Source: Nocardioides sp. (GTDB lineage Bacteria; Actinomycetota; Actinomycetes; Propionibacteriales; Nocardioidaceae). From it: a stretch of 6,865 bases of DNA. This document shows, piece after piece, positions 1-6,865 of this stretch (within the stretch, counting starts at the first letter, position 1; each line of letters starts with the position of its first letter). The notes below the pieces were generated by a model. It was not told the DNA's origin. It did not search any database and was given only the letters and a program-made list of their open reading frames with translations. The stretch covers positions 1-6,865 of the forward strand of contig JAKFXV010000134.1 of assembly GCA_021731205.1 (NCBI GenBank), given 5' to 3'. Made by a program: the position numbers and the translations under genes.

Positions 1-902
1 CCGCACCACAGCGGGTCGATGGCTGTGATCCGGTCGATCGTCAGCTGCTCGCGCGAGCCGACGCGCACGGCGCCGGAGACCGGTTCGATGTCGAGGACGT
101 AGCGGGGCTGGCCGTCATCTGCCGGAACCCCCAGCCGCAGTCCCTTGCGCTGACCGATCGTGAAGGCGTAGGTGCCGTCGTGCGAACCGAGCACCTCGCC
201 GGTCGCGTCGTCGATGATCTCTCCGCCGTGGTTGGGCGCCCGGTCACCCAGCTTCTCGCGCAGCCAACCCGCTGTGTCACCGTCGGCCACGAAGCAGATG
301 TCGTGGCTGTCCGGCTTATCGGCCACCAGCAGTCCTCGTCGTTCCGCTTCAGCACGGATCTCGGGCTTGGTGGCATCTCCCAGCGGGAACATGGAGTGCG
401 CCAGCTGATCTTGGGTCAGCACTCCCAACACATACGACTGGTCCTTGGCGTGATCAGCTGCCCGATGTAGTTCGATCTGGCCATCAGCACCAGACCGTAG
501 CGACGCGTAGTGTCCGGTTGCCACGGCCTCGAAGCCCAGGCCGAGAGCCCGGTCGAGTACGGCCGCGAACTTGATCTTCTCGTTGCAACGTAGGCACGGA
601 TTGGGCGTGCGGCCGGCGGCGTACTCATCGAGGAAGTTCTCGACGACATCGGCGTGGAAGCGTTCGGAGAGGTCCCAGACGTAGAACGGAATGCCGATCA
701 CGTCCGCCGCTCGGCGCGCGTCGTTGGCGTCCTCGATGGTGCAACAGCCCCGCGCGCCGCTGCGGTAGGACTGCGGGTTTCGCGACAACGCGAGATGGAT
801 GCCCGTGACGTCGTGACCGGCCTCGTGGGCGCGAGCCGCGGCCACCGCCGAGTCGACACCTCCAGACATGGCAGCCAGCACCCGCAACCGGGTGGACGTC
901 AT
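1..902 (-). CDS. mnmA: tRNA-specific 2-thiouridylase MnmA, 3' end cut off by the window
   Basis: This cytoplasmic enzyme adenylates U34 of tRNA-Lys, -Glu and -Gln with ATP and replaces the oxygen with sulfur, giving the s2U wobble base. My translation gives 300 residues before the window edge. The family is usually about 350-380 residues, so only the end of the C-terminal beta-barrel is missing. The PP-loop ATPase motif SGGVDS is at residues 13-18. The NPCLRCN motif carries the likely catalytic Cys103, and SHDICFV carries Cys203; together they match the E. coli Cys102/Cys199 pair. ATGHYA (128-133) and FTIGQRKGL (247-255) are also family motifs. The ATG at 902 is chosen because it leaves the usual short lead before the PP-loop. 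Its ribosome binding site is weak, and it lies 7 bases after the iscS stop, so translational coupling is likely. The neighbouring desulfurase is its natural sulfur donor. Identity is near certain. Confidence 0.97.
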   Translation of the reverse strand, partial: MTSTRLRVLAAMSGGVDSAVAAARAHEAGHDVTGIHLALSRNPQSYRSGARGCCTIEDANDARRAADVIGIPFYVWDLSERFHADVVENFLDEYAAGRTPNPCLRCNEKIKFAAVLDRALGLGFEAVATGHYASLRSGADGQIELHRAADHAKDQSYVLGVLTQDQLAHSMFPLGDATKPEIRAEAERRGLLVADKPDSHDICFVADGDTAGWLREKLGDRAPNHGGEIIDDATGEVLGSHDGTYAFTIGQRKGLRLGVPADDGQPRYVLDIEPVSGAVRVGSREQLTIDRITAIDPLWC

Positions 903-909
903 CGCCAGC

Positions 910-2118
910 TCACGCTCTGGTACGCCGCGTGGAGGCGCGGGCCCGCTCGACCACGGGACCGATCGCGGAGACCAACGCATCGACGTCGGCCATCGTGGAG
1001 GTATGGCCCAGTGAGAAACGCAGCGACGCTCGCGCGAACTCCTCGCTGCACCCCATGGCCAGCAGCACGTGCGAGGGCTGAGGCACACCGGCCGAGCATG
1101 CCGAACCCGTCGAGCACTCGATGCCCTTCGCGTCGAGCAACATCAACAGCGAGTCGCCTTCGCAGCCGGGGAACTTCAAGTGCGCGTTGCCCGGCAGCCG
1201 CTCCACGGGATGGCCGTTGTAGATCGCGTCCGGGACCTGTTCCTGGACCCGGCGAACCAGGTCGTCGCGCAGCACCGAGAGTCGCGCAGCGTGCGTCTGC
1301 TGATGCGCCACGGAGTGCTCGACGGCAGCGGCGAGGCCGGCGATCGCCGGGCTGTCGATCGTCCCGCTGCGGATCTCGCGCTCCTGACCACCACCGTGCA
1401 GCAGCGGCGTCACCTCGACCTCGCGTCGTACGACGAGAGCGCCGATGCCGAACGGGCCGCCCACCTTGTGGCCGGCGAGCGCGAGCGCGTCGACGCCCGA
1501 GGCCTGGAAGTCGACCGGCACGGCGCCGACGGCTTGTACGGCGTCGGTGTGCACCGGGATCCCGTGTGTCGCCGCGATCGCCACGACATCGTCGATGGGC
1601 TGCAGCGTGCCCACCTCGTTGTTGGCCCACATCACGCTGATCAAAGCCACCGACTCGGGGTCGGCTTCGACGCTCGCCTTGAGCGCGTCGACATCGAGTC
1701 GTCCGAAGTGATCGACCGGCAGCATCTCGATCTCGGCGCCGGCGCCGTGCTCGAGCCACTCCAGTGGGTCCAGCACCGCGTGGTGTTCGACCGCCGTGGT
1801 CAACACTCGGTTTCGTCGCGGATCGGCGGCCCGGCGCGACCAGTAGATGCCCTTGATCGCGAGGTTGTCGGCCTCCGTGCCACCGGAGGTGAAGATCACC
1901 TCCCCCGGACGGCAGTTCAGGGCGTGGGCCACCTGCTCACGGGACTCCTCGACGATGCGTCGAGCGGCGCGCCCCGAGGCATGCAGCGAGTTGGGGTTGC
2001 CGACACCGCCGAACTGAGCCGACATCGCCTCGATCGCGACCGGCAGCATCGGAGTGGTCGCGGCGTGGTCCAGATAGACCGAGCGGGCCGGCGCGACGGA
2101 AGGCGAAGGAGCGGACAT
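910..2118 (-). CDS. iscS: Cysteine desulfurase, IscS/NifS type (PLP-dependent)
   Basis: The protein is 402 residues. It is a fold-type I PLP enzyme that converts L-cysteine to alanine and carries the sulfur as a persulfide for Fe-S clusters and thiolated tRNA. The N-terminal motif YLDHAATTP is at 15-23. EHHAVLD (111-117) holds the histidine that stacks on [12 protein letters not shown] (190-198) the PLP-contacting Asp and Gln, and AGHKVGG (215-221) the Schiff-base Lys218. STGSACSAG (336-344) holds the active-site Cys341, in the group I (IscS/NifS) context rather than the RxGxHC of SufS. The frame stays open upstream to 2220, but that extension reads through the palindrome and looks non-coding. 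The ATG at 2118 puts the start 14 residues before the conserved motif, as in relatives. A purine-rich AGGGGAGG lies about 20 bases upstream, too far for an ideal ribosome binding site. Placement directly before mnmA suggests a role in tRNA thiolation; a general Fe-S role is also possible. Confidence 0.95.
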   Translation of the reverse strand: MSAPSPSVAPARSVYLDHAATTPMLPVAIEAMSAQFGGVGNPNSLHASGRAARRIVEESREQVAHALNCRPGEVIFTSGGTEADNLAIKGIYWSRRAADPRRNRVLTTAVEHHAVLDPLEWLEHGAGAEIEMLPVDHFGRLDVDALKASVEADPESVALISVMWANNEVGTLQPIDDVVAIAATHGIPVHTDAVQAVGAVPVDFQASGVDALALAGHKVGGPFGIGALVVRREVEVTPLLHGGGQEREIRSGTIDSPAIAGLAAAVEHSVAHQQTHAARLSVLRDDLVRRVQEQVPDAIYNGHPVERLPGNAHLKFPGCEGDSLLMLLDAKGIECSTGSACSAGVPQPSHVLLAMGCSEEFARASLRFSLGHTSTMADVDALVSAIGPVVERARASTRRTRA

Positions 2119-2188
2119 GGCTGTCCCAGGGTACGCGGCCTCCCCTTTCCCCCGCGAACTTCGCGCCATGGGACCCAACCGCCCTGGG
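2119..2188 (-). promoter_or_regulatory. iscS leader with nested inverted repeats
   Basis: On the + strand GTCCCAGGG (2123-2131) and CCCTGGGAC (2182-2190) form a perfect 9-bp inverted repeat. It encloses a 13-bp palindrome, CGCGAA-C-TTCGCG (2153-2165). In an iscS transcript the outer stem would close 4 bases before the ATG and enclose the purine-rich AGGGGAGG segment (about 2139-2146). This could affect ribosome access, but a role is inference. No convincing -35/-10 pair for iscS was seen here. Confidence 0.35.
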
Positions 2189-2232
2189 ACGTCATACGAA
2201 GTGGTCGCCATGGCGACCACTTCGTATGACGT
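2189..2232. repeat. Perfect 44-bp palindrome between proB and iscS; possible terminator or dispersed palindromic repeat
   Basis: Bases 2189-2210 are the exact reverse complement of 2211-2232, giving 22-bp arms with no spacer around a central CCATGG. The right arm contains CGACCACTTCGTATGACGT (2214-2232). As RNA it would fold into a very stable hairpin of about 20 bp with a 4-base loop. It begins 17 bases after the proB stop on the minus strand. No U-run follows in the iscS direction, so it is not a textbook intrinsic terminator. A tail-less terminator, a REP-like dispersed repeat or a dimeric protein-binding site would all fit. The palindrome is seen directly; its function is unknown. Confidence 0.9.
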
Positions 2233-2249
2233 TGCGGAAGGGGGGGTGG

Positions 2250-3374
2250 TCAGAGGACGACGAGGTCGTCGCGATGCACGACCTCGCGCTCGTACGCCGC
2301 CCCGAGCGCGTGCTTGAGCTCCTGCGAGGTGCGCCCGAGCAAGGCGGGCAGTTCCGCCGCGTCGAAGTTGACCAACCCTCGCGCGATCGGAACACCGTCG
2401 GTGGTGACGAGATCGACGGGGTCTCCGGCCTCGAAGGCCCCGGCGCAGCCGGTGATGCCGGCGGCGAGCAGGGACGCTCCTCGCTCGACCACCGCCCGGA
2501 CCGCCCCCGCGTCGAGAGTGAGCGAGCCCTTGGGCTCGGTGGCGTGCGCCAGCCAGAGCAATCGGGTCGGTCGCCGCTGGCCGGTGACCCGAAACAGCGT
2601 GCCGACAGGTTCGCCCTCCAGCGCCTCGAAAGCGCGCTCCGCATGCGCCAGCACCACCGGGATGCCGGCTCCCGTAGCGATCTTGGCCGCCTCCACCTTG
2701 GTGAGCATCCCGCCCGATCCGACCCCGGCCGAGCCCGTCTTGCCGATGGTCAGGGCCGCCAGTTCGCCGTTCGCGTCCACCTCGGAGATGAGTACGGCGT
2801 CCGGCTTGGCCGGGTCTCGATCGTACAAACCCTCGACATCGGACAGGAGCACCAACAAGTCGGCACGCACCAGGTGCGCCACGAGCGCGGCCAGCCGGTC
2901 GTTGTCGCCGAACCGGATCTCGGTGGTGGCGACGGTGTCGTTCTCGTTCACGATGGGCAGGACGCCGAGTTCCAACAGTTTGGCGAACGTCTGAAAGGCG
3001 TTGCGGTAGTGCGAGCGCCGGGTCACGTCGTCGACCGTGAGCAGGACCTGGCCGGCGATGATCCCGTGGCGCGCCAACTCCTCGGTGTAGCGATGCACCA
3101 AGATCCCCTGGCCCACCGATGCCGCCGCCTGCTGCGGCGCGAGCGCCCGCGGACGTCGTCTCAGGCCCAGTGGCGCCAATCCGGCCGCGATCGCCCCGGA
3201 CGAGACGAGCACGATCTCGGAGCCGCGCTCCCGAGCGGCGGCGAGGACGTCGACCAACGCCCGGACTCGTGCCTCGTCAAGGCCGCCCTGAGCGGTGGTG
3301 AGGGACGACGAGCCCACCTTGACCACGACCCGCTTCGCGGCCGCGACGTCGCGGCGGAGCGTTGCAGCGCTCAT
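2250..3374 (-). CDS. proB: Glutamate 5-kinase (first enzyme of proline synthesis)
   Basis: The 374-residue protein phosphorylates L-glutamate with ATP to gamma-glutamyl phosphate in the cytoplasm. The length matches the two-domain form (E. coli 367). The amino-acid kinase domain covers about residues 14-265: VVKVGSS (17-23), VLVSSGAIAAG (55-65), QQAAASVGQG (81-90), VNENDTVA (142-149), FGDNDRLAA (155-163), LSDVEGLYDRDP (177-188) and GSGGMLTKVEAA (219-230). A PUA domain follows from about 280 to 365 (KGSLTLDAGA, GDPVDLV, ARGLVNF). The ATG at 3374 overlaps the obgE stop as TGATG. A GGAGG lies 7 bases upstream (3382-3386), inside the last obgE codons, so it is probably translationally coupled to obgE. 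The codon just upstream, TTG, could also serve as a start but is less likely. The usual partner proA is not adjacent here. Feedback inhibition by proline is known for the family but cannot be read from this sequence. Confidence 0.97.
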   Translation of the reverse strand: MSAATLRRDVAAAKRVVVKVGSSSLTTAQGGLDEARVRALVDVLAAARERGSEIVLVSSGAIAAGLAPLGLRRRPRALAPQQAAASVGQGILVHRYTEELARHGIIAGQVLLTVDDVTRRSHYRNAFQTFAKLLELGVLPIVNENDTVATTEIRFGDNDRLAALVAHLVRADLLVLLSDVEGLYDRDPAKPDAVLISEVDANGELAALTIGKTGSAGVGSGGMLTKVEAAKIATGAGIPVVLAHAERAFEALEGEPVGTLFRVTGQRRPTRLLWLAHATEPKGSLTLDAGAVRAVVERGASLLAAGITGCAGAFEAGDPVDLVTTDGVPIARGLVNFDAAELPALLGRTSQELKHALGAAYEREVVHRDDLVVL

Positions 3375-4930
3375 CAATCGGCCTCCACGTAGTCGGGGTC
3401 GTCGCTCGACCCGATCTCATAGGACATCGGACCGAATGACGGCCGCCCATCGGTGGCAGGCTCGCCGAGCCGCTCCCGATCCAGTCGCCGGGCGACGTCT
3501 GCCCGCGTCTCGGTCTCGGCCCGGTCGTCCATCGCGTCATCGATCGCTCGACGGCGGCGGGCGGCAGGACGCTCCTCGGTGAACCGGTGATCCTCGCCGC
3601 GTCGCCCGAGCATCTCCGCTCCAGTGTCCACCCCGGGTTTGAAGTCGAACACCACTGCATTGTCGGGATGGCCGATGAGTACGGCGTCCCCCTCTTCGGC
3701 ACCCATCGCGATCAGCCGGGCTTCGACGCCGAGCCGGTTCAACCGATCGGCCAGGAAGCCCACGGCCTCGTCGTTGCTGAAGTCGGTCTGTCGGATCCAT
3801 CGCTCCGGCTTGGCGCCGCGGACCCGCCAACCGTCGGAGGTCGCCTCGACGGAGAAGTCGTCGCTGCCGTCCGCCGAGGGCGGATGCAGAACGATCCGGG
3901 TGATCGTCACCTCGGGGCGGGCCGCCCGCGCCGAGGCAACGACCTCGGCCATGGCGAAGGTCAGCTCACGCAGGCCGGCACCCGAGGCCGCCGAGACGGC
4001 GAAGACCGGTAGCCCGCGCCCGCGCAGCTCGTCGATCACCATGTCGGCGATGTCGCTGCCGTCGGGCACATCCACCTTGTTCAGCGCAACCAGCCGCGGA
4101 CGGTCGGCCAGTCCGCCGTACGACGCCAACTCGGCCTCGATGACGTCGAGGTCGCCGACGGGGTTGCGACCCGGCTCCATGGTCGCGGTGTCGATGACGT
4201 GGACGATGGCGGCGCAGCGCTCGATGTGTCGCAAGAAGTCGTGGCCCAGACCACGGCCAAGGCTTGCGCCTTCGATCAACCCGGGCACGTCGGCGACCGT
4301 GAACACCAGGTCACCGGCCCGCACCACGCCAAGATTGGGAACCAGGGTCGTGAAGGGATAGTCCGCGATCTTGGGGCGGGCCCGTGAGATCGCGGCGATG
4401 AGCGAGGACTTCCCCGCCGAGGGGAACCCGACCAGTCCGATGTCGGCGACGACCTTGAGCTCGAGCCCGATCTGGAGTTCGTCGCCCGGTTCGCCCAACA
4501 ACGCGAATCCCGGCGCTTTGCGCTTGGACGAGGCGAGGGCGGCGTTGCCCAGGCCGCCGCGACCACCTTGGGCGACGACCAACTCGGTGCCTGCTCCCAG
4601 CAGGTCGGCCAGCCGGTTGCCGTCCTTGTCCGTCACCACCGTGCCGTCGGGCACGGGCAGCACCAGGTCAGCACCGTGGGAGCCGTTGCGATGCCCGCCG
4701 GCCCCGTGACCGCCGTTCTCGCCACGACGATGCGGGCTGTGGTGGTAGTCGATGAGGGTCGTAACGTCGGGATCGACCCTCAAGATCACCGATCCGCCGG
4801 GACCGCCGTTGCCACCGTCAGGACCCCCGAGGGGCTTGAACTTCTCGCGGTGCACCGATGCGACCCCATGGCCGCCGCGGCCGGCTGTGACATGCAGGGT
4901 GACGCGGTCGACGAATGTGGGGACGGCCAT
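3374..4930 (-). CDS. obgE: Obg/CgtA GTPase, large-subunit assembly and stress factor
   Basis: The 518-residue protein is a slow GTPase that binds the 50S subunit. In the family it acts in late ribosome assembly and in (p)ppGpp and growth control. The glycine-rich Obg domain fills about residues 1-158 ([14 protein letters not shown] at 35-48; [10 protein letters not shown] at 121-130). The G domain follows: P-loop GFPSAGKSS (168-176), switch [12 protein letters not shown] (191-201), G3 DVPGLIEGA (214-222), G4 NKVD (284-287) and G5 SAA (313-315). An OCT domain spans about 345-430. The last 85 or so residues are a charged, probably disordered tail (RRRRA, then [11 protein letters not shown]). 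That tail makes it longer than E. coli ObgE (390) but is common in actinobacteria. The ATG at 4930 has a GAAGGG ribosome binding site about 7 bases upstream. It lies downstream of rplU and rpmA, the conserved bacterial order, and its stop overlaps the proB start. Confidence 0.98.
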   Translation of the reverse strand: MAVPTFVDRVTLHVTAGRGGHGVASVHREKFKPLGGPDGGNGGPGGSVILRVDPDVTTLIDYHHSPHRRGENGGHGAGGHRNGSHGADLVLPVPDGTVVTDKDGNRLADLLGAGTELVVAQGGRGGLGNAALASSKRKAPGFALLGEPGDELQIGLELKVVADIGLVGFPSAGKSSLIAAISRARPKIADYPFTTLVPNLGVVRAGDLVFTVADVPGLIEGASLGRGLGHDFLRHIERCAAIVHVIDTATMEPGRNPVGDLDVIEAELASYGGLADRPRLVALNKVDVPDGSDIADMVIDELRGRGLPVFAVSAASGAGLRELTFAMAEVVASARAARPEVTITRIVLHPPSADGSDDFSVEATSDGWRVRGAKPERWIRQTDFSNDEAVGFLADRLNRLGVEARLIAMGAEEGDAVLIGHPDNAVVFDFKPGVDTGAEMLGRRGEDHRFTEERPAARRRRAIDDAMDDRAETETRADVARRLDRERLGEPATDGRPSFGPMSYEIGSSDDPDYVEAD

Positions 4931-4962
4931 GGCCTCTTCCCTTCGTGACGCCTTGCCTCGAT

Positions 4963-4998
4963 GACCGATGATCGGTCGGTTGGTGACCCAAGGTCACC
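4963..4998. repeat. Two adjacent inverted repeats in the rpmA-obgE gap
   Basis: GACCGAT-G-ATCGGTC (4963-4977) and GGTGACC-CAA-GGTCACC (4982-4998) are perfect dyads 4 bases apart in the 85-base gap. On the minus-strand transcript they would form two small hairpins after the rpmA stop and before the obgE ribosome binding site. No U-run follows. They could be a weak attenuator that lowers obgE expression relative to the ribosomal protein genes, a processing site, or an operator. The dyads are seen; the role is inference. Confidence 0.5.
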
Positions 4999-5015
4999 CG
5001 GAGCTCAGCTGCGGG

Positions 5016-5270
5016 TCACTCGCTCGGGACGATATTGATGACCCGACGCCCGCGGCGGGTGCCGAACTCGACGGCTCCTGCGACCAGCGCGAACAGCGTG
5101 TCGTCACCGCCGCGGCCGACGCCGGAACCCGGGTGGAAGTGAGTGCCTCGCTGACGCACGATGATCTCGCCTGCGTTGACGACCTGTCCCCCGAACCGCT
5201 TCACGCCGAGGCGCTGGGAGTTGGAGTCGCGACCGTTCTTGGTCGAGGCCGCACCCTTCTTGTGTGCCAT
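5016..5270 (-). CDS. rpmA: 50S ribosomal protein L27
   Basis: The 84-residue protein sits in the large subunit with its N-terminus reaching toward the peptidyl-transferase centre. The start [10 protein letters not shown] is the typical mature L27 N-terminus, with no cleavable Firmicutes-type extension. The family signature follows as [15 protein letters not shown] (34-48) and [11 protein letters not shown] (51-61). The length matches the family (about 85). The ATG at 5270 has an AAGGA ribosome binding site 6 bases upstream (5277-5281). It begins 46 bases after the rplU stop, the near-universal rplU-rpmA pairing, and is presumably co-transcribed with it. Confidence 0.98.
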   Translation of the reverse strand: MAHKKGAASTKNGRDSNSQRLGVKRFGGQVVNAGEIIVRQRGTHFHPGSGVGRGGDDTLFALVAGAVEFGTRRGRRVINIVPSE

Positions 5271-5316
5271 GAGAATTCCTTCGCGCGTCTGGTGGGTCGA
5301 ATGATTGGTGAGGTGG

Positions 5317-5619
5317 TCAGAGAGAGATCTCGGTGACCTTGACCTGGGTGTACTTCTGGCGGTGACCCTGACGCTTCTTGTAGCCGGTCTTGTTCTTGTA
5401 CTTCTGGATGACGATCTTGGGGCCCTTGGTCGCCCCGAGGACCTCTGCAGTCACCGAGGCCTTGCCGAGACCGGTGGCGGTCACGGACTCGCCGTCGACC
5501 ACCATGACCACGGGCAGGGTCAGCGTGGACCCGACCGCGGAATCGGTCTTGTCGATCTCGATGACGTCGCCAACGACGACCTTCTGCTGCTTGCTGCCAC
5601 TGCGCACGATCGCGTACAC
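5317..5619 (-). CDS. rplU: 50S ribosomal protein L21
   Basis: The 100-residue protein binds 23S rRNA in the large subunit. It opens with [18 protein letters not shown] (1-18), the L21 N-terminus. The basic segment [19 protein letters not shown] (73-91) is the conserved RNA-binding signature, and the length matches the family (about 103). The start codon is GTG at 5619. It is accepted because the conserved sequence begins immediately, and because a GAGGAG (5631-5636) lies 11 bases upstream, slightly long but usable. It is the first gene after the promoter at 5744-5772 and heads the rplU-rpmA-obgE-proB series. Confidence 0.98.
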   Translation of the reverse strand: MYAIVRSGSKQQKVVVGDVIEIDKTDSAVGSTLTLPVVMVVDGESVTATGLGKASVTAEVLGATKGPKIVIQKYKNKTGYKKRQGHRQKYTQVKVTEISL

Positions 5620-5740
5620 CGCGACTCACTCTCCTCGTTGGCTGATGAAACGTGGGCCCGAAGTAGAGGACCCGAAAACTATGCTGGGACGGACTGCTGA
5701 CCGCTGATCCACGGGCTAGGCGCGCTGGACGCGCCAAGGA
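5620..5740 (-). promoter_or_regulatory. rplU leader with two predicted hairpins
   Basis: If transcription starts about 7 bases after the -10 box (near 5737), the leader is roughly 118 bases. The arms GGCGCG (5719-5724) and CGCGCC (5730-5735) form a 6-bp stem with a 5-base loop at the very 5' end of the transcript. Nearer the gene, 5654-5659 can pair with 5668-5673 (6 bp, one G-U in the minus-strand RNA, 8-base loop). Leaders upstream of rplU carry autoregulatory structures in some other bacteria. I cannot match this one to a known family. Confidence 0.35.
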
Positions 5741-5743
5741 TCA

Positions 5744-5772
5744 ATACTACGGATCGCCCACCGAGACGGCAA
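5744..5772 (-). promoter_or_regulatory. Sigma70-type promoter for rplU-rpmA
   Basis: Read on the minus strand, TTGCCG (5772-5767) is separated by exactly 17 bases from TAGTAT (5749-5744). This is close to the TTGACA and TATAAT consensus of the housekeeping sigma factor. It lies in the gap after the RNase E/G gene, with the predicted start near 5737. The spacing, the AT-rich -10 in a GC-rich region and the position before a ribosomal protein gene all support it. No transcript data are available. Confidence 0.65.
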
Positions 5773-5802
5773 AACGCGATGGCCGTGAGTGGGTCCGTGG
5801 GA

Positions 5803-6865
5803 TCAGCGCTTGCGGGACCCTTTCCGCTTGATCGGGACATGCTCGATCTGGGCCGCTTGCGGATCAGAGTCCTGGTCCGAGCCAACCGCTGGGGCGGCGT
5901 CGCTGGTCACGGCCTCCTCCGGCGGACCCGCAGGCCGGCTGGCCGCCCGCCTGCGAGTGCGTACGACGACAGTGGGCGCGGCGGGCTCGGACGCCTCGAC
6001 TGACTCTGGTGCCACCAAGACCTCGGTTGTCTCGACCGTCTCGATGGCCTCGGGTAGTTCCACGATGTCCGGCAATTCGATGACCTCAGCCACCTCGTCC
6101 ACCTCGTCGGGTTCTGGGGTCGTGTCGGGGCCCGTGTCCGGGCGGGCGACGGCAGCAACGTCACGCGGACTCGGAGCGGCCGGCTTAGCTGCCGCAGCGT
6201 CGTCGCCGGCTCCCCGGCCCCGACCACGCGAACGCCGCCCCGATCGACGCTCCTCGTCGGCAGCACCCTTGGGGGGCACGGGCGCGTCGCGCACGAGCAC
6301 CCCGCGACCCTGGCAGTGCTCACACGTCTCGCTGAACGCCTCCAGCAGGCCGGTGCCGATCCGCTTGCGGGTCATCTGCACCAGACCCAACGAGGTCACC
6401 TCGGCGACCTGGTGCCTGGTTCGATCCCGGCCGAGGCATTCTGCGAGCCGGCGCAGGACCAGATCACGGTTGGACTCCAAGACCATGTCGATGAAGTCGA
6501 TGACGATGATCCCGCCGATGTCGCGCAACCGGAGTTGGCGGACGATCTCGTCGGCTGCCTCGAGGTTGTTGCGTGTCACGGTCTCTTCGAGGTTGCCGCC
6601 CGAACCGGTGAACTTGCCGGTGTTGACGTCGACCACCGTCATGGCTTCGGTGCGATCGATCACCAGCGAGCCACCCGAAGGCAGCCACACCTTGCGATCC
6701 AGGCCCTTCGCGATCTGCTCGTCCACGCGGTACGCCGTGAAGGCGTCGGCGCCGCTCGTCGGCTCGAAGCGCTGCAATCGCGGCTCCAGATCGGGCGCCA
6801 CGTGGGCGACGTACCCCTGGACGGTGTCCCAGGCGTCGTCCCCCTCGATCACGAGGGTGGAGAAG
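5803..6865 (-). CDS. rne: Ribonuclease E/G family endoribonuclease, C-terminal part (5' end outside the window)
   Basis: About 353 codons are visible; the S1 domain and the start lie beyond 6865. The enzyme makes Mg2+-dependent single-strand cuts in mRNA and in rRNA and tRNA precursors. Catalytic-core motifs include WLPSGGSLVIDRTEAMTVVD and DVNTGKFTG, whose metal-binding Asp codon is at 6630-6628, and GGIIVIDFIDM, with its second Asp codon at 6498-6496. CEHC (codons about 6324-6313) is the CxxC zinc link that joins subunits in RNase E. After the core come an Arg/Gly-rich patch (RRSGRRSRGRGRG), a Val/Glu/Pro-rich acidic tail of about 100 residues and a basic terminus, IKRKGSRKR. This layout is typical of actinobacterial RNase E/G. 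Placement directly upstream of rplU-rpmA is common in this phylum. The symbol could be rng in some annotations; the tail favours rne. Confidence 0.94.
   Translation of the reverse strand, partial: FSTLVIEGDDAWDTVQGYVAHVAPDLEPRLQRFEPTSGADAFTAYRVDEQIAKGLDRKVWLPSGGSLVIDRTEAMTVVDVNTGKFTGSGGNLEETVTRNNLEAADEIVRQLRLRDIGGIIVIDFIDMVLESNRDLVLRRLAECLGRDRTRHQVAEVTSLGLVQMTRKRIGTGLLEAFSETCEHCQGRGVLVRDAPVPPKGAADEERRSGRRSRGRGRGAGDDAAAAKPAAPSPRDVAAVARPDTGPDTTPEPDEVDEVAEVIELPDIVELPEAIETVETTEVLVAPESVEASEPAAPTVVVRTRRRAASRPAGPPEEAVTSDAAPAVGSDQDSDPQAAQIEHVPIKRKGSRKR

Noticed and set aside
2118..2220. A longer N-terminus for the cysteine desulfurase starting at 2220 or 2169.
   Set aside because: The 2220 extension starts at the centre of the palindrome, neither extension matches family N-termini, and the ATG at 2118 already gives a family-typical length and lead.
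2189..2232. Resemblance of the palindrome arms to loxP (shared ACTTCGTAT).
   Set aside because: Only 9 bases match, and the arms face the opposite way relative to the centre, with no 8-base spacer. No recombinase gene is nearby.
654..3392. Long plus-strand open frames (654-1640, 1069-2229, 2226-3392) opposite mnmA, iscS and proB.
   Set aside because: They are antisense shadows in GC-rich DNA: they lie over well-identified genes, are rich in Arg/Ala/Pro and have no recognisable motifs.
5791..5820. Possible terminator at the end of the RNase E/G gene: GGGTCC (5791-5796) pairing with GGACCC (5815-5820), plus an imperfect dyad 5801-5808 / 5825-5833.
   Set aside because: The stem is short with an 18-base loop spanning the stop codon, and the only T-run (TTTT near 5771-5774) is over 15 bases beyond it and abuts the promoter -35. 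Too weak to call.
5779..6003. A small plus-strand open frame opposite the RNase E tail.
   Set aside because: There is no ribosome binding site or recognisable domain, and it lies wholly antisense to the well-supported RNase E coding frame.
1..6865. Search for a defence system, mobile element, CRISPR array or biosynthetic cluster.
   Set aside because: All seven genes are conserved housekeeping genes in familiar order on one strand. There are no direct-repeat arrays, transposase motifs or composition breaks.

Overview
This window is a stretch of housekeeping chromosome from a GC-rich bacterium, almost certainly an actinomycete (Actinomycetota). The evidence is strong G/C bias at third codon positions, an RNase E/G protein with an acidic tail ending in a basic KRKGSRKR-type terminus, an Obg GTPase with an OCT domain plus a long charged tail, and a cysteine desulfurase gene next to the tRNA 2-thiouridylase gene (the iscS-mnmA pairing also found in Mycobacterium tuberculosis). 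An affiliation near Propionibacteriales is possible but is only an impression. There are no mobile genes, CRISPR arrays, rRNA or tRNA genes.

All seven protein genes lie on the minus strand, so transcription runs from high to low coordinates. From right to left they are: the 3' part of an RNase E/G gene (5803-6865, cut by the window edge); a 183-base gap with a good sigma70-type promoter and a leader; rplU (L21) and rpmA (L27); an 85-base gap with two small inverted repeats; obgE; proB, whose start overlaps the obgE stop (TGATG); a 131-base gap dominated by a perfect 44-bp palindrome; iscS; and mnmA (7 bases after iscS, with its 3' end cut by the window edge). No gene-free stretch exceeds 300 bases.

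Two functional blocks can be read. The rplU-rpmA-obgE-proB block makes two 50S ribosomal proteins, the GTPase that helps assemble and monitor the large subunit, and the first enzyme of proline synthesis. The iscS-mnmA block is a sulfur relay: the desulfurase takes sulfur from cysteine, and the thiouridylase puts it on the wobble uridine (U34) of certain tRNAs. The large palindrome separates the two blocks and most likely marks a transcript boundary or is a dispersed repeat.

I see no new multi-gene system. The features most worth a second look are non-coding: the 44-bp palindrome, the nested inverted repeats in the iscS leader, the paired inverted repeats between rpmA and obgE, and the hairpin at the predicted 5' end of the rplU transcript.
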